The notes: generated from the sequence alone by a model not told the origin. DNA of 64,000 bases from Mycoplasmopsis agassizii (GCF_002272945.1 NZ_NQMN01000002.1:487016-551015), one strand, 5' to 3'. Numbered from the stretch's first letter, positions 51,124 to 63,439 are shown. A program made the numbers and translations.

Positions 51124-51580
51124 TATAATGAAGTTTTTATTTAAAAATAATGATGAAAATTCATTATTAAATAAAGACCCTAAAAGAAAAGATGCTTATC
51201 AAAAATACGAAGCAATTAGAGCTATAAATGAGAAAAAAGAAAAGCGATCTAAAAATACATTTTTAGCACTTCGTTTTTTGCAATTGTTTTTAAATTTTTC
51301 CTTGCTTATTTTGAACTTATTACAAATAAGATATAACATTTTTCCTGTTGAAACAATTGTCTTTTTTATAGCAATTACAATCATGTTTGCGTTAATAACT
51401 TTTGTCGATTCAATCATATCTTTATTTGCTTTTAAAAATAGTATTAACGTTTTACAAGAAGAGAAAAAGTTAGCTGAATTAACTTTAAGTGATATCAAAG
51501 GAAACAACTATCCCCAAGAAATTGTTGAGATTTATGAGAGCATAGTTGAGACCCAAAATAAAAACGATACTGAATTATAA
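51116..51580 (+). CDS. Small two-TM protein C of the operon
   Basis: 154 residues: basic N-terminus (KYEAIRAINEKKEKRSK), two spans (FLQLFLNFSLLILNLLQI and VFFIAITIMFALITFVDSII), then an amphipathic helix (INVLQEEKKLAELTLSDIKG). Same layout as the two genes before it but lower similarity. Last gene before tRNA-Thr. Confidence 0.76.
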   Translation: MANIMKFLFKNNDENSLLNKDPKRKDAYQKYEAIRAINEKKEKRSKNTFLALRFLQLFLNFSLLILNLLQIRYNIFPVETIVFFIAITIMFALITFVDSIISLFAFKNSINVLQEEKKLAELTLSDIKGNNYPQEIVEIYESIVETQNKNDTEL

Positions 51581-51623
51581 AAATTTTAAAAATTATGGGC
51601 TAAATAATATAAAATTATTTAGC

Positions 51624-51698
51624 GCCGATATAGCTCAGGGGCAGAGCACATCCATGGTAAGGATGGGGTCGCTGGTTCAATTCCAGTTATCGGCACCA
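51624..51698 (+). tRNA. trnT: tRNA-Thr (GGT)
   Basis: 75 nt, acceptor GCCGATA/TATCGGC, anticodon stem CATCC/GGATG with loop ATGGTAA giving GGT, encoded CCA. Confidence 0.95.
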
Positions 51699-51742
51699 TA
51701 TCTAAACTATCGGTAAAACCGTGTTTTTAGACCAAATATAAA

Positions 51743-51773
51743 AAATAAACTTTGCTTGAAACAAAGTTTATTT
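51743..51773 (-). terminator. Terminator of the gltX operon
   Basis: AATAAACTTTG and CAAAGTTTATT form an 11-bp stem around CTTGAAA; A/T runs on both sides make it bidirectional. Confidence 0.8.
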
Positions 51774-51775
51774 TT

Positions 51776-52143
51776 TTACTCTTCAATTGAAATTGTGATA
51801 TGAAATTTTCCGATTTCATCACCACGAGTACTTAATAATTCATATTTGAATTCGAAAAAGTTTTCTTCTTTATTGTATTCTTTCATGAAAGTTACAATTG
51901 GCATAAACTTATTTTCAACAGGATATTCATTATCAACTGTTTCATCTAAAACTAGTTGAATCGAAGAAGGTCCTGCGATAATTAAAATTTCTTTTTCACC
52001 AAATTCAAAGCGATTTACAATCTTTCTTTCAGGGTCAATAAATTCAATTACTTTAGCTCCTTCAAATTCATCTTCTTGCAATAAAGGTGCTTTAAAAGCG
52101 ACTTCAAAATCATTACCATTTTGAACGAAATTTGATTTAAAAT

Positions 52144-52153
<10 letters not shown>
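51776..52153 (-). CDS. Hypothetical beta-rich cytoplasmic protein
   Basis: 125 residues, no signal or membrane segment. Alternating hydrophobic pattern suggests a beta-barrel or sandwich (EILIIAGPSSIQLVLDE, FEFKYELLSTRGDEIGKFHI). It may belong to the DUF1934 type, but I am not sure. Its ATG overlaps the end of gltX by 10 bases, so it is cotranscribed and probably translationally coupled. Confidence 0.75.
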
Positions 52154-53541
<1,388 letters not shown>

Positions 53542-53581
53542 GTTCAAATTTTAGCACATAAGTATATAATAGAGAATAACT

Positions 53582-54661
53582 ATGGAAAAATCAATGTACA
53601 ACTCGCTTAAAGAAATTTATAGCAAATATCAAGAATTAAACAAACTCTTAGAAGATCCTGAAACTGTCAACGACATTAAAAAATATAATAAAGTTTCTCG
53701 TGATCTAGCTAACTTAAAAGATATTGCTGATACTTTCAGCAAATATCTAGATTATGAAAAGAAAGTAACTGAAGCAAAAGAGATTCTGGAAATCATGGAT
53801 GATCCTGAATTAATTGCTTTAGCAAAAAAAGAAATTACTGAATTAGAACCTCAACTTGAAACTCTAACAGAAGAATTAACGATTCTTTTATTACCCAAAG
53901 ATGAAAGGGATAGCTTAAACGTTTTAATGGAAATTAGGGGCGCTGCAGGTGGTGATGAAGCCAATATTTTTGCAGGTGACTTATTTGACATGTATAAAAA
54001 ATGAGCAGTCAATAACGAAATGAATGTTTCAGTGATTGACAGAAGTTATGCAGCAAATGGTGGCTTTACACTAATTTCCTTATCAATTTCGGGTGAAAGA
54101 GCCTATTCAAAATTAAAATTTGAATCAGGTGTGCACCGTGTGCAACGCATTCCAGTAACCGAAACTCAAGGAAGAGTTCATACTTCAACTGCAACAGTTA
54201 CTGTAATGCCTGAAATTGATGATGATATTGAAATTGAAATTAATCAAGCAGATTTAAGAATTGATACTTATCGTTCATCAGGTCCAGGTGGTCAATCAGT
54301 TAACACAACTGATTCAGCTGTTCGTATTACACATATTCCTACAGGTGTTGTTTCTGCTTCGCAAGAGGGTAAAAGTCAAATTGCTAATAAAGAATTAGCA
54401 ATGAAACTTTTAAAATCAAAACTTTATGATTTAGAGCTTAGAAAAAAACAGGAAGAAGAAAATAAATTTAGAAAATTAGCAGGTTCAGGAGCACGTAGTG
54501 AAAAGATTAGAACTTATAATTATCCTCAAGATCGTGTAACTGATCATCGCATTAATTTTAGTTCATCTTTAAAGTCAATTATGTCAGGTAAATTACAAAT
54601 GATTATTGATAATTTACTTGCTGAAGAAAAAGCAGAATTAATTAAAGAAGCAAATTTATAA
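53582..54661 (+). CDS. prfA: Peptide chain release factor 1
   Basis: 359 residues. Catalytic GGQ in [20 protein letters not shown] (about 230-250) and an anticodon-recognition region typical of RF1. It reads UAA and UAG. In UGA=Trp mollicutes RF2 is absent and this is the only class I release factor. One TGA-Trp codon within the gene itself. Stop overlaps the prmC ATG by one base. Confidence 0.97.
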
Positions 54662-55368
54662 TGGATCGTAGGCAATTACTTTTACTAGAAAAAAGGCGTT
54701 ATCAACTTGAAGAAAAAATTTCTGAAAAAGAATTAAAAATGTTAGAAGATAATGTTCCTATTCAAAAAATTATAGGTTATCTAGAAATGGCAAATGTGAC
54801 TATTAATTTAGATCATCATGTTTTAATTCCTAGATATGAAACTGAAGAATTAATTCTTTTAATTAAAGAAAAAATTAAAACTCTTAATTCAATTTTAGAA
54901 ATTGGAACAGGTTCAGGTTTTATTGCATTAGCACTTGCTAAAATTTATTTTAATGCTTTAATTGATGCAGTTGATATTAGTGATGAAGCAATAAAACAAA
55001 GTCAAAAAAATTCACTTTTAAATGACATTAAAAATGTGCATTTTTTTAAAAGTAATGTTTTTGAAAATGTTTCAAAAACATATGATTTAATTGTTGCAAA
55101 TCCACCTTATTTAATTTTAGAAGATATCCCTGATAAAACTATTTTAGATCATGAACCTGAAGTTGCTTTAATTGCAAAAGATGATGGTCTAGATGTTTAT
55201 AAAAAAATTTTAAAAGACTATGATAAATATTTAAATAAAGGTGGTTGATTATTTTTTGAAATTAATCACAGACATAGCAATTTTTTTGTAAAATTTAATT
55301 TTAAAACTGTAAAAGATATTAACGGCAAAATTAGATTTGCTTATTATCAAAAAGGTGCTGATGCTTAA
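54661..55368 (+). CDS. prmC: Release factor glutamine methyltransferase
   Basis: 235 residues. SAM-binding ILEIGTGSGFIALAL (about 78-92) and the catalytic NPPYL (about 147-151). It methylates the Gln of the GGQ motif in RF1, so pairing with prfA is functional. The N-terminal domain is shorter than in E. coli. Confidence 0.95.
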
Positions 55369-56086
55369 AATTTTGAACGCTTCATTTAAATTACAAGATC
55401 AAAAAAATAATGTTTTAAAAAACATTAATTTTGAAATTGAAGAAGGACAAATAATTGCTATTGCAGATCGCAAAACTAGCGGTGAATCCGACTTTTTGAA
55501 GATCTTTTTGAAAGAATTAATTTTAAGCGAAGGTTTTATTTCTTACAAAGGACATGACTTTGAAAAGTTAAGTAAAAATGTCAGACTAGAGTATTGAAAA
55601 AGTATTCACTATTCATCTAATTTAACTTATGCATTAGAGTATGAAACAGTTTATGAAGAACTTCAAAGATGAATCCCTAAAACTAAAACTATTCAAAAAT
55701 TTTTTAGGTTAGTTGATGATGAACAAGACCGTAAAATTTATGATGTTTTAACAATGGTAGATTTAATTCCGAAAACATTTGCAATTACAAAAACATTAGA
55801 TCCAACTTCACGTGCAAAACTAGAATTAGGACAACTCTTAATCAGTGATAAAACATTTATTTTAGCAGATGATCCAACTTCATATATTGATTCAACTTTG
55901 TCATCATGATATGTGGAAATGGTAAAAGATTATTGTCATAAAAATAAAGCAACAATGATCTTTGTTTCACGTGATTTAGATTTACTTAGAGATCATTTTG
56001 ATAACTTTTATTACCTAGATAATCGTAAATTAAGAAAAGCATCTAAAGCTGAATTTTTAAAATTAATTGAGGAAAATAAAATCTAA
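55361..56086 (+). CDS. Phosphonate-type ABC ATP-binding protein (p29-like), degenerate
   Basis: 241 residues. Overall ABC ATPase shape: MLKILNASFKLQDQKNNVLK start and D-loop region TSYIDS. The Walker A reads RKTSGESDFL instead of GxxGxGKST, so the nucleotide-binding Lys is Glu. Walker B is ILADDPTS (Glu changed to Asp) and the LSGGQ signature is replaced by a LELGQ-like segment. With PhnE downstream the pair corresponds to p29/p69 of the mycoplasma p37 system (PhnC/PhnE). No p37 (PhnD) gene is adjacent. ATP hydrolysis looks doubtful. Overlaps prmC by 8 bases. Confidence 0.82.
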
Positions 56087-57795
56087 TGAGGACAAAAGAA
56101 TTTGTTCTTAATTTCTTCAAAAGTAGAAGGCGAAATCATAACTTAAGAAGGGGTATCTTTTTAAGTGTTTTTGTAATTACTATTATTTTAGTAATAGTAA
56201 GTTTTATTGTAAATAAGGCAGAAATTTCACGAACAGGAATTAGTGAATTTTTTTATTCTTTTGAACAGATGGGAGCCTTATCAAATTCATCTGATTCATC
56301 TTCTAATTTATTTTTTAGTAGTTGATATTTTATTATCATTACACTTTTATATAGTATTTCAGGAACATTTTTAGGTTATGTTTTTGCCTTCTTTTCAGTA
56401 TATTTAGCAGCCCAAAATTTACAAAGAAAAATAGTTTCAAATATTACTAAAACATTTATTTATGCAAAGATGTTATTGCCTTTTATTTTAATTGCTTTCT
56501 TATATTCAAAGCAACTTAATCCATTTTTAGGAACAATCTTTTTTGTCTGATGAGTTAGTTGAATTTATCTTCATAATTCGCTTTTACCTATCATTGAAAA
56601 AGTTGAAGTAAGAAAGTTTTATTCACAAACATTGAAGTTAGAAAATAGTTTTATTGTCTATTTAAAAATTCACCGCTATAAAGCTTTTGAAATCTATGTT
56701 CAAATATTTCAAAGAATAGAATGAATGACAAGATTTACTTCATTTATGCCTGTTTTAGGAGTTATCCATGCAGCCGATTTAGTAAGAGGTTTTGTTTCTG
56801 GAGAAAACAAAAACTATGCAGTTGTCGGAGTACCTTTAATTATTTTACTCGTGGCATATGTTCTGCTTGAATTAGCAATTATCAAAATAGTTAAGTGGGG
56901 ATTATTTAGACAAAGAGATGACTTGCATTTTCAAAATATAAGAAGAAAATTAATTAATGTGCAAATTATTGAATTCTTTATTTTTTCATTTTTCTTAATT
57001 ACAACTTTTGCTTGTTTAATCTATGGCTTTCATACGACTACAACTGATCAATGAGCAAATTATTCTTATTCAGTTTCAACTATTTTTAATGCTTCATCAT
57101 GAGATAACTTTAATATTGAAACAGTTGCAACACATATTTTTTCTGCTTATTCACAACTACTTGCTTCAATTGCAATTGCATTAATTTTTGGAACACTTTT
57201 TGGAATTTTGATTTCAAAACAAACTAAGACAAAATATCTAAGAAGATTTTTAAAATTAATAGTTTACTTTTTTAGAGTAATGCCAACAGTTGTTTTATTC
57301 TTTTTAATTAGACCAATTTTTACTAATACTTTTACAACAGCAATTTTTGCGATTGCAATTGTGCAGTCAAACGTATTAGCAATTGCAATTAGAAATGCAA
57401 TCGATGGTTTTGATGAAAATAAATTAAAAAACATCAGAATTATCAGGCGTGGTTTTAATAGATTATATGTAACTTATTATTATGTTTTTCCTAGCATAAA
57501 ACATGTCATAGTCTCATGAGCAGCACCAGTTATTATGTATGAAATGTTTCAGCAATTTACAATCATGTCGCAGTTTCAAGCATCCTATATTGGATTAACT
57601 TATTTAACTGCAGGTGCAGGCGATCCAACTATTTTAAATAATGCTTTACCTCAAGTTGTTACTTTTGCAATTGGCGCATTAGGTATTATTTTAATTGGAA
57701 AAGGTATTTCATATTTCTTTAAAAACAAAACTTTGAAAATGCCTTTCCACAAGAATACTTATACAAGAGAATTCTTCTTTGAAAAACCTTATTAA
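56086..57795 (+). CDS. Phosphonate-type ABC permease (PhnE/p69-like)
   Basis: 569 residues with about 12 spans in two homologous halves, each ending in an EAA-like loop; the second reads AIAIRNAIDGFDENKLKNIR. It resembles fused or duplicated PhnE permeases (p69). Starts with ATG overlapping the ATPase stop by one base (TAATG). It would form the channel of a phosphonate, thiamine or related importer; partner ATPase has lost its P-loop Lys. Confidence 0.85.
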
Positions 57796-57861
57796 TATTT
57801 TTTAAACTGTAGATTAGTTTTTAAAACATTTACGTAGTAAATTGATTAATCTAAAAATAAT

Positions 57862-57890
57862 CTAAAAGTGCCTAAAACAGGCACTTTTCG
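57862..57890 (+). terminator. Terminator of the prfA operon
   Basis: AAAAGTGCCT and AGGCACTTTT pair around AAAAC and are followed by CGTTTACTTTTTT. Confidence 0.8.
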
Positions 57891-57992
57891 TTTACTTTTT
57901 TATTTTTATAAAACTAATTTATAAAAATAAGGTTGTTCAGATTATTTTAAAAAAGTTTTTAGAATTTTTTAAAAATCGCTATCATTAGTAGC

Positions 57993-58970
57993 ATGAACAA
58001 ACAAATTTTAAATAGTGATAACGGAAATAGAGTGTGATACAAACACGAATTATTTTCGATATCAAGTTGAAATCTGAAATTTACTGTTACAGATTTATTA
58101 ATTTTATTTTTTTCTTTATTTGGTTTTATATGAACCATGACAAGAGCAGCGATGCCTCCTGTTGTAAATAATTTACAACATGAATTACAACAACTAGTAG
58201 GACAAGGTTATAGTTTTTTACACTTTACTACTCAGTCAAATTTAATCCTAGCAATCGCCATGTTTATTCTAATTTTTAGAAAAACAAATACTTCATATAA
58301 TTGATATTTTGCAGCAGTAATTTGAATTTCAATTACCTTCATAATTTATTGATTATTACTTTCATGAAATAGTACAAACTGAAAAATTGCTTTATCAGCA
58401 GTTGATAGTTTCTTAACACATTTTCTATTTCCAGTTTTTGGATTTATAGTTTTATTTTTTGTAAGAAAAGAATTTATTGTTTTAAGAAAAACTAGAATCA
58501 TGATTCCTTTATACTTAACTGCATATTATATTTTTATGATCATCATGGCTTTTTCAACTTTAAATAATCCTACTTTAGTTGCAAATCATGATCAAGCAAT
58601 CGCTGATTTAGGAGCAAATGCATCTGATCAAGACATTGCAAAAGTAAATAAAGAATATCTAACTTATGTAGTAGTTTATGGATTCGCAAATCCATTCCAA
58701 CCTTTATATATTAGTTCTTTAGGTTCTTCTGAAACTGCAGGAAAAATTGTTGGAAGAGTAGCTCTACATTTAATAATGGTTTCTTTAATTTATATTTTAC
58801 CTGCGTTTATTACACTATTTTTTGTTGGTGCATATTCAATCAAACATTACCGTTTATTTAAGAAAGAAAAAACTGATAAACGCTTTAAAGTTTGCAAGTT
58901 CACTAAGAAGGATGAACTAATTTTAAACCAGATTTCATTCAGAAAAGCAAACAAAAAAATGCCTGCTTAA
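57993..58970 (+). CDS. Multi-pass membrane protein, DUF1600-like
   Basis: 325 residues, about eight spans (LLILFFSLFGFIWTMTRAAM, LILAIAMFILIFRK, and so on). The pattern FTTQSNLILAIAMFILIFRK and FLTHFLFPVFGFIVLFFV recalls DUF1600, a mycoplasma-specific membrane family. C-terminal tail basic (KTDKRFKVCKFTKKDEL). No clear SD. Function unknown. Confidence 0.75.
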
Positions 58971-59062
58971 AATCAGTCATTTTTTTATATAATTTTTAGT
59001 TTTAATTTATAATTAAAACCAAGATAAAATAAAAAATTTTCAAATTTAAAAAGAGGAAAGAA

Positions 59063-59977
59063 ATGAATAACAAAAAGCAATTTTTTAATCAATACGGGCA
59101 ACCTGTTGAACAACCTAACGTAAACAACCAAATGAATCAATCACAGGCTTACCAACAACAGCCTCAAAATTTTTCACAAACCCAATACATTAGAAATCAA
59201 CAAGCTCAACAACCACAGTTCCAGCAACAAGGTCAATTCCCACAACAACCACAACCTTATGCTCAACAAGGTCCACAACCACAACACCAAACTATGCAGC
59301 AACAATTTGATTTTGTACCACAAAATCAAGTTCCTGTAAGTCAAGCTCAACAACCAAATCAAGTGCCTACTCAAACATGAACTTATGCACAACCTAATCC
59401 AAATCAAACTCAACAAGGTGATTTTCAAAATCAACCACAAGTTTTTGATAACCAAAATCAGCAACAACACGGACATCATCATGCAACTGTAAGTCAAACT
59501 TATACAACAAGACAACAAGCACTTACTACAACTCAAATGTACATGATGACTTCACCATTTACCTACCCTGATAATAATCTTGTTTACATTCCACCTAAAC
59601 AACAAGCACCTGCACCAGTTCAACCAAAACCTCAAGTTGTGGAGCAAGAATTTCGTTTAGATGTATCTCATTTACCAATGCCTTTAAATCCACTACCAAA
59701 TAGTAATTCAAACGCATACTACAACGAATTTCATAAAACTGGTTACATTCCTGCACCTAATCCAAATCCTGAAAGACAACCAAATCCATTCTTTCAACAG
59801 CAATATGTAACTCAACAATTTGACTTTATGCCTGAAACAAACCAAGCACCTAAGTCACAAATTCAAGTTAAAATTGCTCAGTTAGACCAATTACTAGCAA
59901 ACAATATGATCACTCCTGAAGCATATACAAAACGTAAACAAAGCCTAATTGACCAAGAACTAAATGGTGATTTCTAA
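59063..59977 (+). CDS. Gln/Asn/Pro-rich protein with SHOCT-like C-terminus
   Basis: 304 residues. Low-complexity N-terminus rich in Gln, Pro and Asn (QPQFQQQGQFPQQPQPY) with a GHHH cluster, then a Pro-rich middle (PPKQQAPAPVQPKP). The last ~35 residues (IAQLDQLLANNMITPEAY) have the SHOCT pattern: leucine-rich helix, a loop MIT, then EAYxxRKQSLI. No signal peptide or span. May be cytoskeleton-like or a scaffold; unknown. SD AGAGGAAAG. Confidence 0.82.
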
Positions 59978-59980
59978 TAC

Positions 59981-60008
59981 CTAAAAGCCCCTAAAATGGG
60001 GCTTTTTC
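59981..60008 (+). terminator. Terminator
   Basis: AAAAGCCCC and GGGGCTTTT pair around TAAAAT with a T run. Confidence 0.88.
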
Positions 60009-60083
60009 ATTACTTTTAAGTAATAAAAAACTAGTTTTAGAATCTCTAAAACTAGTAATTTATTTTGGTGCAAAGTTTGCAAA

Positions 60084-60157
60084 TGGAGGCACCAACCGGA
60101 CTCGAACCGGCAGTCAAGGTGTTGCAGACCAATGCTTTGCCATTTAGCTATGGTGCC
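60084..60157 (-). tRNA. trnC: tRNA-Cys (GCA)
   Basis: 74 nt on the minus strand, acceptor GGCACCA/TGGTGCC, loop TCTGCAA giving GCA, encoded CCA. Confidence 0.95.
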
Positions 60158-60169
60158 GTAATAAAAATC

Positions 60170-60979
60170 TTACTTGATTTTTGCGTAAAATTCATTATTT
60201 TTTATAATCTTTGCAACTCCAGATTTTTTATGATTAGGGCCAACATAGTCAACTAGCTTTAAAAAAGATTCATTTGAATCAGCCATTGCAATTAGTTTAC
60301 CAACGTAGTTTTTAGCACTATAATCATTCATGGAATCACCGATATGGACTGCATTTTCTTTATCAATTTGGTGTTTTTGCAAAACATATTCAATTGCTAA
60401 ACCTTTAGATGCTTCTTTACTTGTGATTTCAATCACACGATCTTTATAACTAGTTGCAATTGAAATATCTAAGTTTAAGGCTCTTAAATCAGTAACTATT
60501 TTTTGAATTTTTTTCTTTGAAAAAGAAAAAATATTGTACTTATGAACAACAGGATAAAAAGTGTTCAAGGCTTTCATTGGTAAAATTTTCGTTCCGATTA
60601 GAAAAAATAGTGGATATAAGTAATATTTACCAGTGTGAACTCATTTTTTAATCAGACTATTTAAGACAACAAAGGGTTTAGTTTTCATAAAGTAGTTATT
60701 TAAAGCATTAACTGCTTCAAGCGAGATTCTTGATTCTTTAACGATTTTGCCATCTATCATGATGATGGCACCGTTCATAAAAATTGCGTCCTTAACATTA
60801 GTTGAATTAATAATTCACATCGTGTTAATTGTCATGTTGCGACCTGTAGCAAAAATTACTTTTTTACCTTGCTTTAACGCCTGCCTGACACTTTGTTTAT
60901 TTGCACTTGAGACATTTTTATGTCCTATGTCGACATACGTACCATCTAAATCAATAAAATATGCTTCAATTTCTTTCAT
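60170..60979 (-). CDS. HAD-IIB (Cof-type) phosphatase
   Basis: 269 residues. Motif I FIDLDGTYVDI (about 8-18), motif II ATGRN (about 45-49), motif III Lys and motif IV HIGDSMNDYSAKN (about 217). The cap lies between motifs II and III. Probably a sugar-phosphate or cofactor phosphatase; substrate unknown. It lies just upstream of tRNA-Cys on the same strand. Confidence 0.93.
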
Positions 60980-61054
60980 AAATATCTATTATAAATGATA
61001 TACCTCATTTATAATGATAAAGTTAAATTAAAGTTAAAATATGTAAGGAAACTT

Positions 61055-61768
61055 ATGATCAAATATAAAAAAGATATCGGAATTATTGGCTTAGGGCGTT
61101 TTGGCTCATCAGTAGCCAAACAACTACGCAGTATGCAACGTTCAATTGTTTTAATTGATAACGATGAAATTAATTTAAGACCTTGAGCAAATCAAGTTAC
61201 ATCAGCTTATATTGCTGATGCAACTGATATTGAAGCCTTAAAAAAATTAGGAGTGCATAACTTAGAAACAGTAATTGTTGCTGCTCCTGATAATATCGAA
61301 ATTGTTGCTTCACTACTTGAAATTAATGTAAAACATATCATTGCTCGTGCCACAAGCATTAAACATGCTCGTGTTTTAAAACAAATTGGTGTTGACCAAT
61401 ATGTTTTACCTGAAGAAGAAGCTGGGATCAGAACAGCACTAATTGCAGGTAGCGATAGTTTTATTAAATATAGTAAAAATATGACCGAAATGGGTGGAGG
61501 TTTTGTGATGACCTCGACTCAATTATTTAATAATAAAATTGAAAATAAACCAGTTAAAGAACTTAACTTAACTAAAAGAGGAATTAGTATCGTGCTAATT
61601 AAATCAGGTGGTGTAACTAAGATACCTACTGGTGATACGATATTAAAAAAAGGTGACTTAATCACCTTAATTGGACCTCTTGATGTAATCAATGACATCT
61701 TTGAAATCTTTAATAAAGAAAATCAAGCAACTGCTAAAAGCAATGAATTCAAGGATACAGTTGAGTAA
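61055..61768 (+). CDS. ktrA: Potassium uptake regulatory protein (KtrA/TrkA type)
   Basis: 237 residues. RCK-N Rossmann domain with GIIGLGRFGSSVAKQL (about 8-23) and Asp at the end of the second strand (LIDNDE), then RCK-C (KRGISIVLIKSGG...LKKGDLITLIG). Binds nucleotide and gates a KtrB-type channel, which is not encoded in the window. SD AAGGAA. Converges with the TraX-like gene with two bases between stops. Confidence 0.94.
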
Positions 61769-61770
61769 TT

Positions 61771-62661
61771 TTAAAATGAAAAAACTGTTAATGCGGGGAT
61801 GATAAAACTCAAGGCATAAGCAGATAAAAACCAAATATTTAAAACCATATTTTTATATGGTTTTATTTTTGAATAAACTAGAAATAAAGGAATAGTGAAT
61901 AAAGCGTATCATTGCACAGTTGACATAGTTTGTAAAAAACCGATGAATACAACAGAAATAATTACAAAAAGAGCAATAAAAGCCATTTTAAAGAAGATAA
62001 ATCAGTTTTTTGAATCTAATTTTCTTGCATAATAAAAACTAAAATATGAAGCCAAAATCAATAAATAACCATAAGTTGTATAATCAATCGAGATGTTTAA
62101 TAAACTACTATTAACAAATACATTTGTATTCATAAAGTCAATTAGTAAAAACGGAATTAGTAAAATCAAAGCTAAAGCAAAACCTGCAATATTATTTTTA
62201 TAATGAACATAGCCCACCAAAGTTCCAAAAAATAAGGTGAACATGATATTAAAATAAAAAGGACCTAAACCAGTATTTCGATTGACTGTAAAATAAAAAA
62301 TTATTATAAATAATTGGATTACGATACCGATTACTAAGAACCTAAGCACATAATAAAGTTTGCGATGCGAAAAGTTAACTCCAACTCCTGCTAAGAAGGC
62401 AAAAATTGGAAAGGCCAATCTACCGACTATTCTAAATCAGGCTTCGCTAGGTCTAGCAATTAAACCTGCATGATCGATAAACATTGTAAAAACTGCAATT
62501 CAGCGTAAGACATTTGAAGATAAAAATTCTCAACTAAAATTGGTTAAATCAAACTTAATTAAGTTTTTAGTTGAACTCAAAAAAGCCACTTTAAAGTTTT
62601 GATTAGAAGCTTTTAGTTTTTCACTTCAAGATTTTTTATTATTCAGATTGACATTTGACAT
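61771..62661 (-). CDS. TraX-like membrane protein
   Basis: 296 residues, about eight spans. The family block WIAVFTMFIDHAGLI followed by FRIVGRLAFPIFAFLAGVGV is diagnostic of TraX-type proteins (acetyltransferase-like membrane family). In F plasmids TraX acetylates pilin; chromosomal relatives are of unknown function, perhaps surface-sugar acetylation. First ATG 62661 used. Confidence 0.85.
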
Positions 62662-62784
62662 AAAATTAATTATATTGTTTTTTGTTAATATTGACTGAAT
62701 TTTAATTTTTTGTAGCCAAAAAATTACTCCAAAAATGGCTTTAAAAAAATCTCAATTTTTTTATTTTGTTCTGGCAAAAGTGTA

Positions 62785-62790
62785 TATAAT
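62785..62790 (+). promoter_or_regulatory. -10 box of the tRNA cluster
   Basis: TGTATATAAT, an extended -10, lies 38 bases before tRNA-Asn. No good -35. Confidence 0.6.
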
Positions 62791-62827
62791 AAAAAGGCTA
62801 AAAAATAGCATCTCTTCAAGCAATCTT

Positions 62828-62902
62828 GCCGATTTAGCTCAGTGGCAGAGCAGCTGGCTGTTAACCAGTTGGTCACAAGTTCAAATCTTGTAATCGGCGC
62901 CA
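62828..62902 (+). tRNA. trnN: tRNA-Asn (GTT)
   Basis: 75 nt; acceptor GCCGATT/AATCGGC, anticodon loop CTGTTAA giving GTT, encoded CCA. Confidence 0.95.
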
Positions 62903-62903
62903 T

Positions 62904-62979
62904 GGCCTATTGGTGAAGCGGTCAACACACATGGTTTTCATCCATGCATTCACGGGTTCGAGTCCCGTATAGGTCACCA
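62904..62979 (+). tRNA. trnE: tRNA-Glu (TTC)
   Basis: 76 nt; acceptor GGCCTAT/ATAGGTC, anticodon stem CATGG/CCATG with loop TTTTCAT giving TTC, encoded CCA. Confidence 0.95.
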
Positions 62980-62984
62980 TTAAT

Positions 62985-63060
62985 GGGGGTTTAGCTCAGC
63001 TGGGAGAGCAACAGCCTTACAAGCTGTGGGTCGTGGGTTCGAGCCCCTCAACCCCCACCA
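62985..63060 (+). tRNA. trnV: tRNA-Val (TAC)
   Basis: 76 nt; acceptor GGGGGTT/AACCCCC, anticodon stem ACAGC/GCTGT with loop CTTACAA giving TAC, encoded CCA. Confidence 0.95.
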
Positions 63061-63064
63061 TTAT

Positions 63065-63140
63065 GCCGACTTAGCTCAGCAGGCAGAGCAACTGACTTGT
63101 AATCAGTAGGTCGTAGGTTCGATTCCTATAGTCGGCACCA
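63065..63140 (+). tRNA. trnT: tRNA-Thr (TGT)
   Basis: 76 nt; acceptor GCCGACT/AGTCGGC, anticodon stem ACTGA/TCAGT with loop CTTGTAA giving TGT, encoded CCA. Confidence 0.95.
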
Positions 63141-63167
63141 TATAGCGTTAAGCTACCATCTCTACAA

Positions 63168-63252
63168 GCGCGAGTGGTGAAATTGGCAGACACGCTGGTT
63201 TTAGGCACCAGTGCTTTGCGGCGTGAGGGTTCAAGTCCCTCCTCGTGCACCA
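63168..63252 (+). tRNA. trnL: tRNA-Leu (TAG)
   Basis: 85 nt with the long variable arm of class II tRNAs; acceptor GCGCGAG/CTCGTGC, anticodon loop TTTTAGG giving TAG, encoded CCA. Confidence 0.93.
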
Positions 63253-63280
63253 TATCATTTATAAAATGACCATAACAAAA

Positions 63281-63307
63281 GCAACCTGAAAAAGGTTGTT
63301 TTTTTAT
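63281..63307 (+). terminator. Terminator of the tRNA cluster
   Basis: CAACC and GGTTG pair around TGAAAAA with a run of seven Ts. Confidence 0.8.
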
Positions 63308-63384
63308 TTTTGATTTGCAAAAATTACTAGTAAAAAAGTGGTGCTACTTTTTTGCACTTTGTCATTTTTCTTTATTACTAAGGT

Positions 63385-63405
63385 GAGATAAAGGGAGGTT
63401 ATCTC
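63385..63405 (+). promoter_or_regulatory. Inverted repeat with SD-like loop before ruvA
   Basis: GAGATAA and TTATCTC flank AGGGAGG. It is 35 bases before the ruvA ATG. It could be an operator or an RNA hairpin that presents a purine-rich loop. Confidence 0.4.
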
Positions 63406-63439
63406 AAGGATCTTTAAATAAAAATAAATAAGGAAAAAT

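Noticed and set aside
63071-63253. Minus-strand ORF through tRNA-Thr and tRNA-Leu
   Set aside because: It is antisense to two clear tRNA genes; such spurious ORFs are a known artefact of tRNA clusters.
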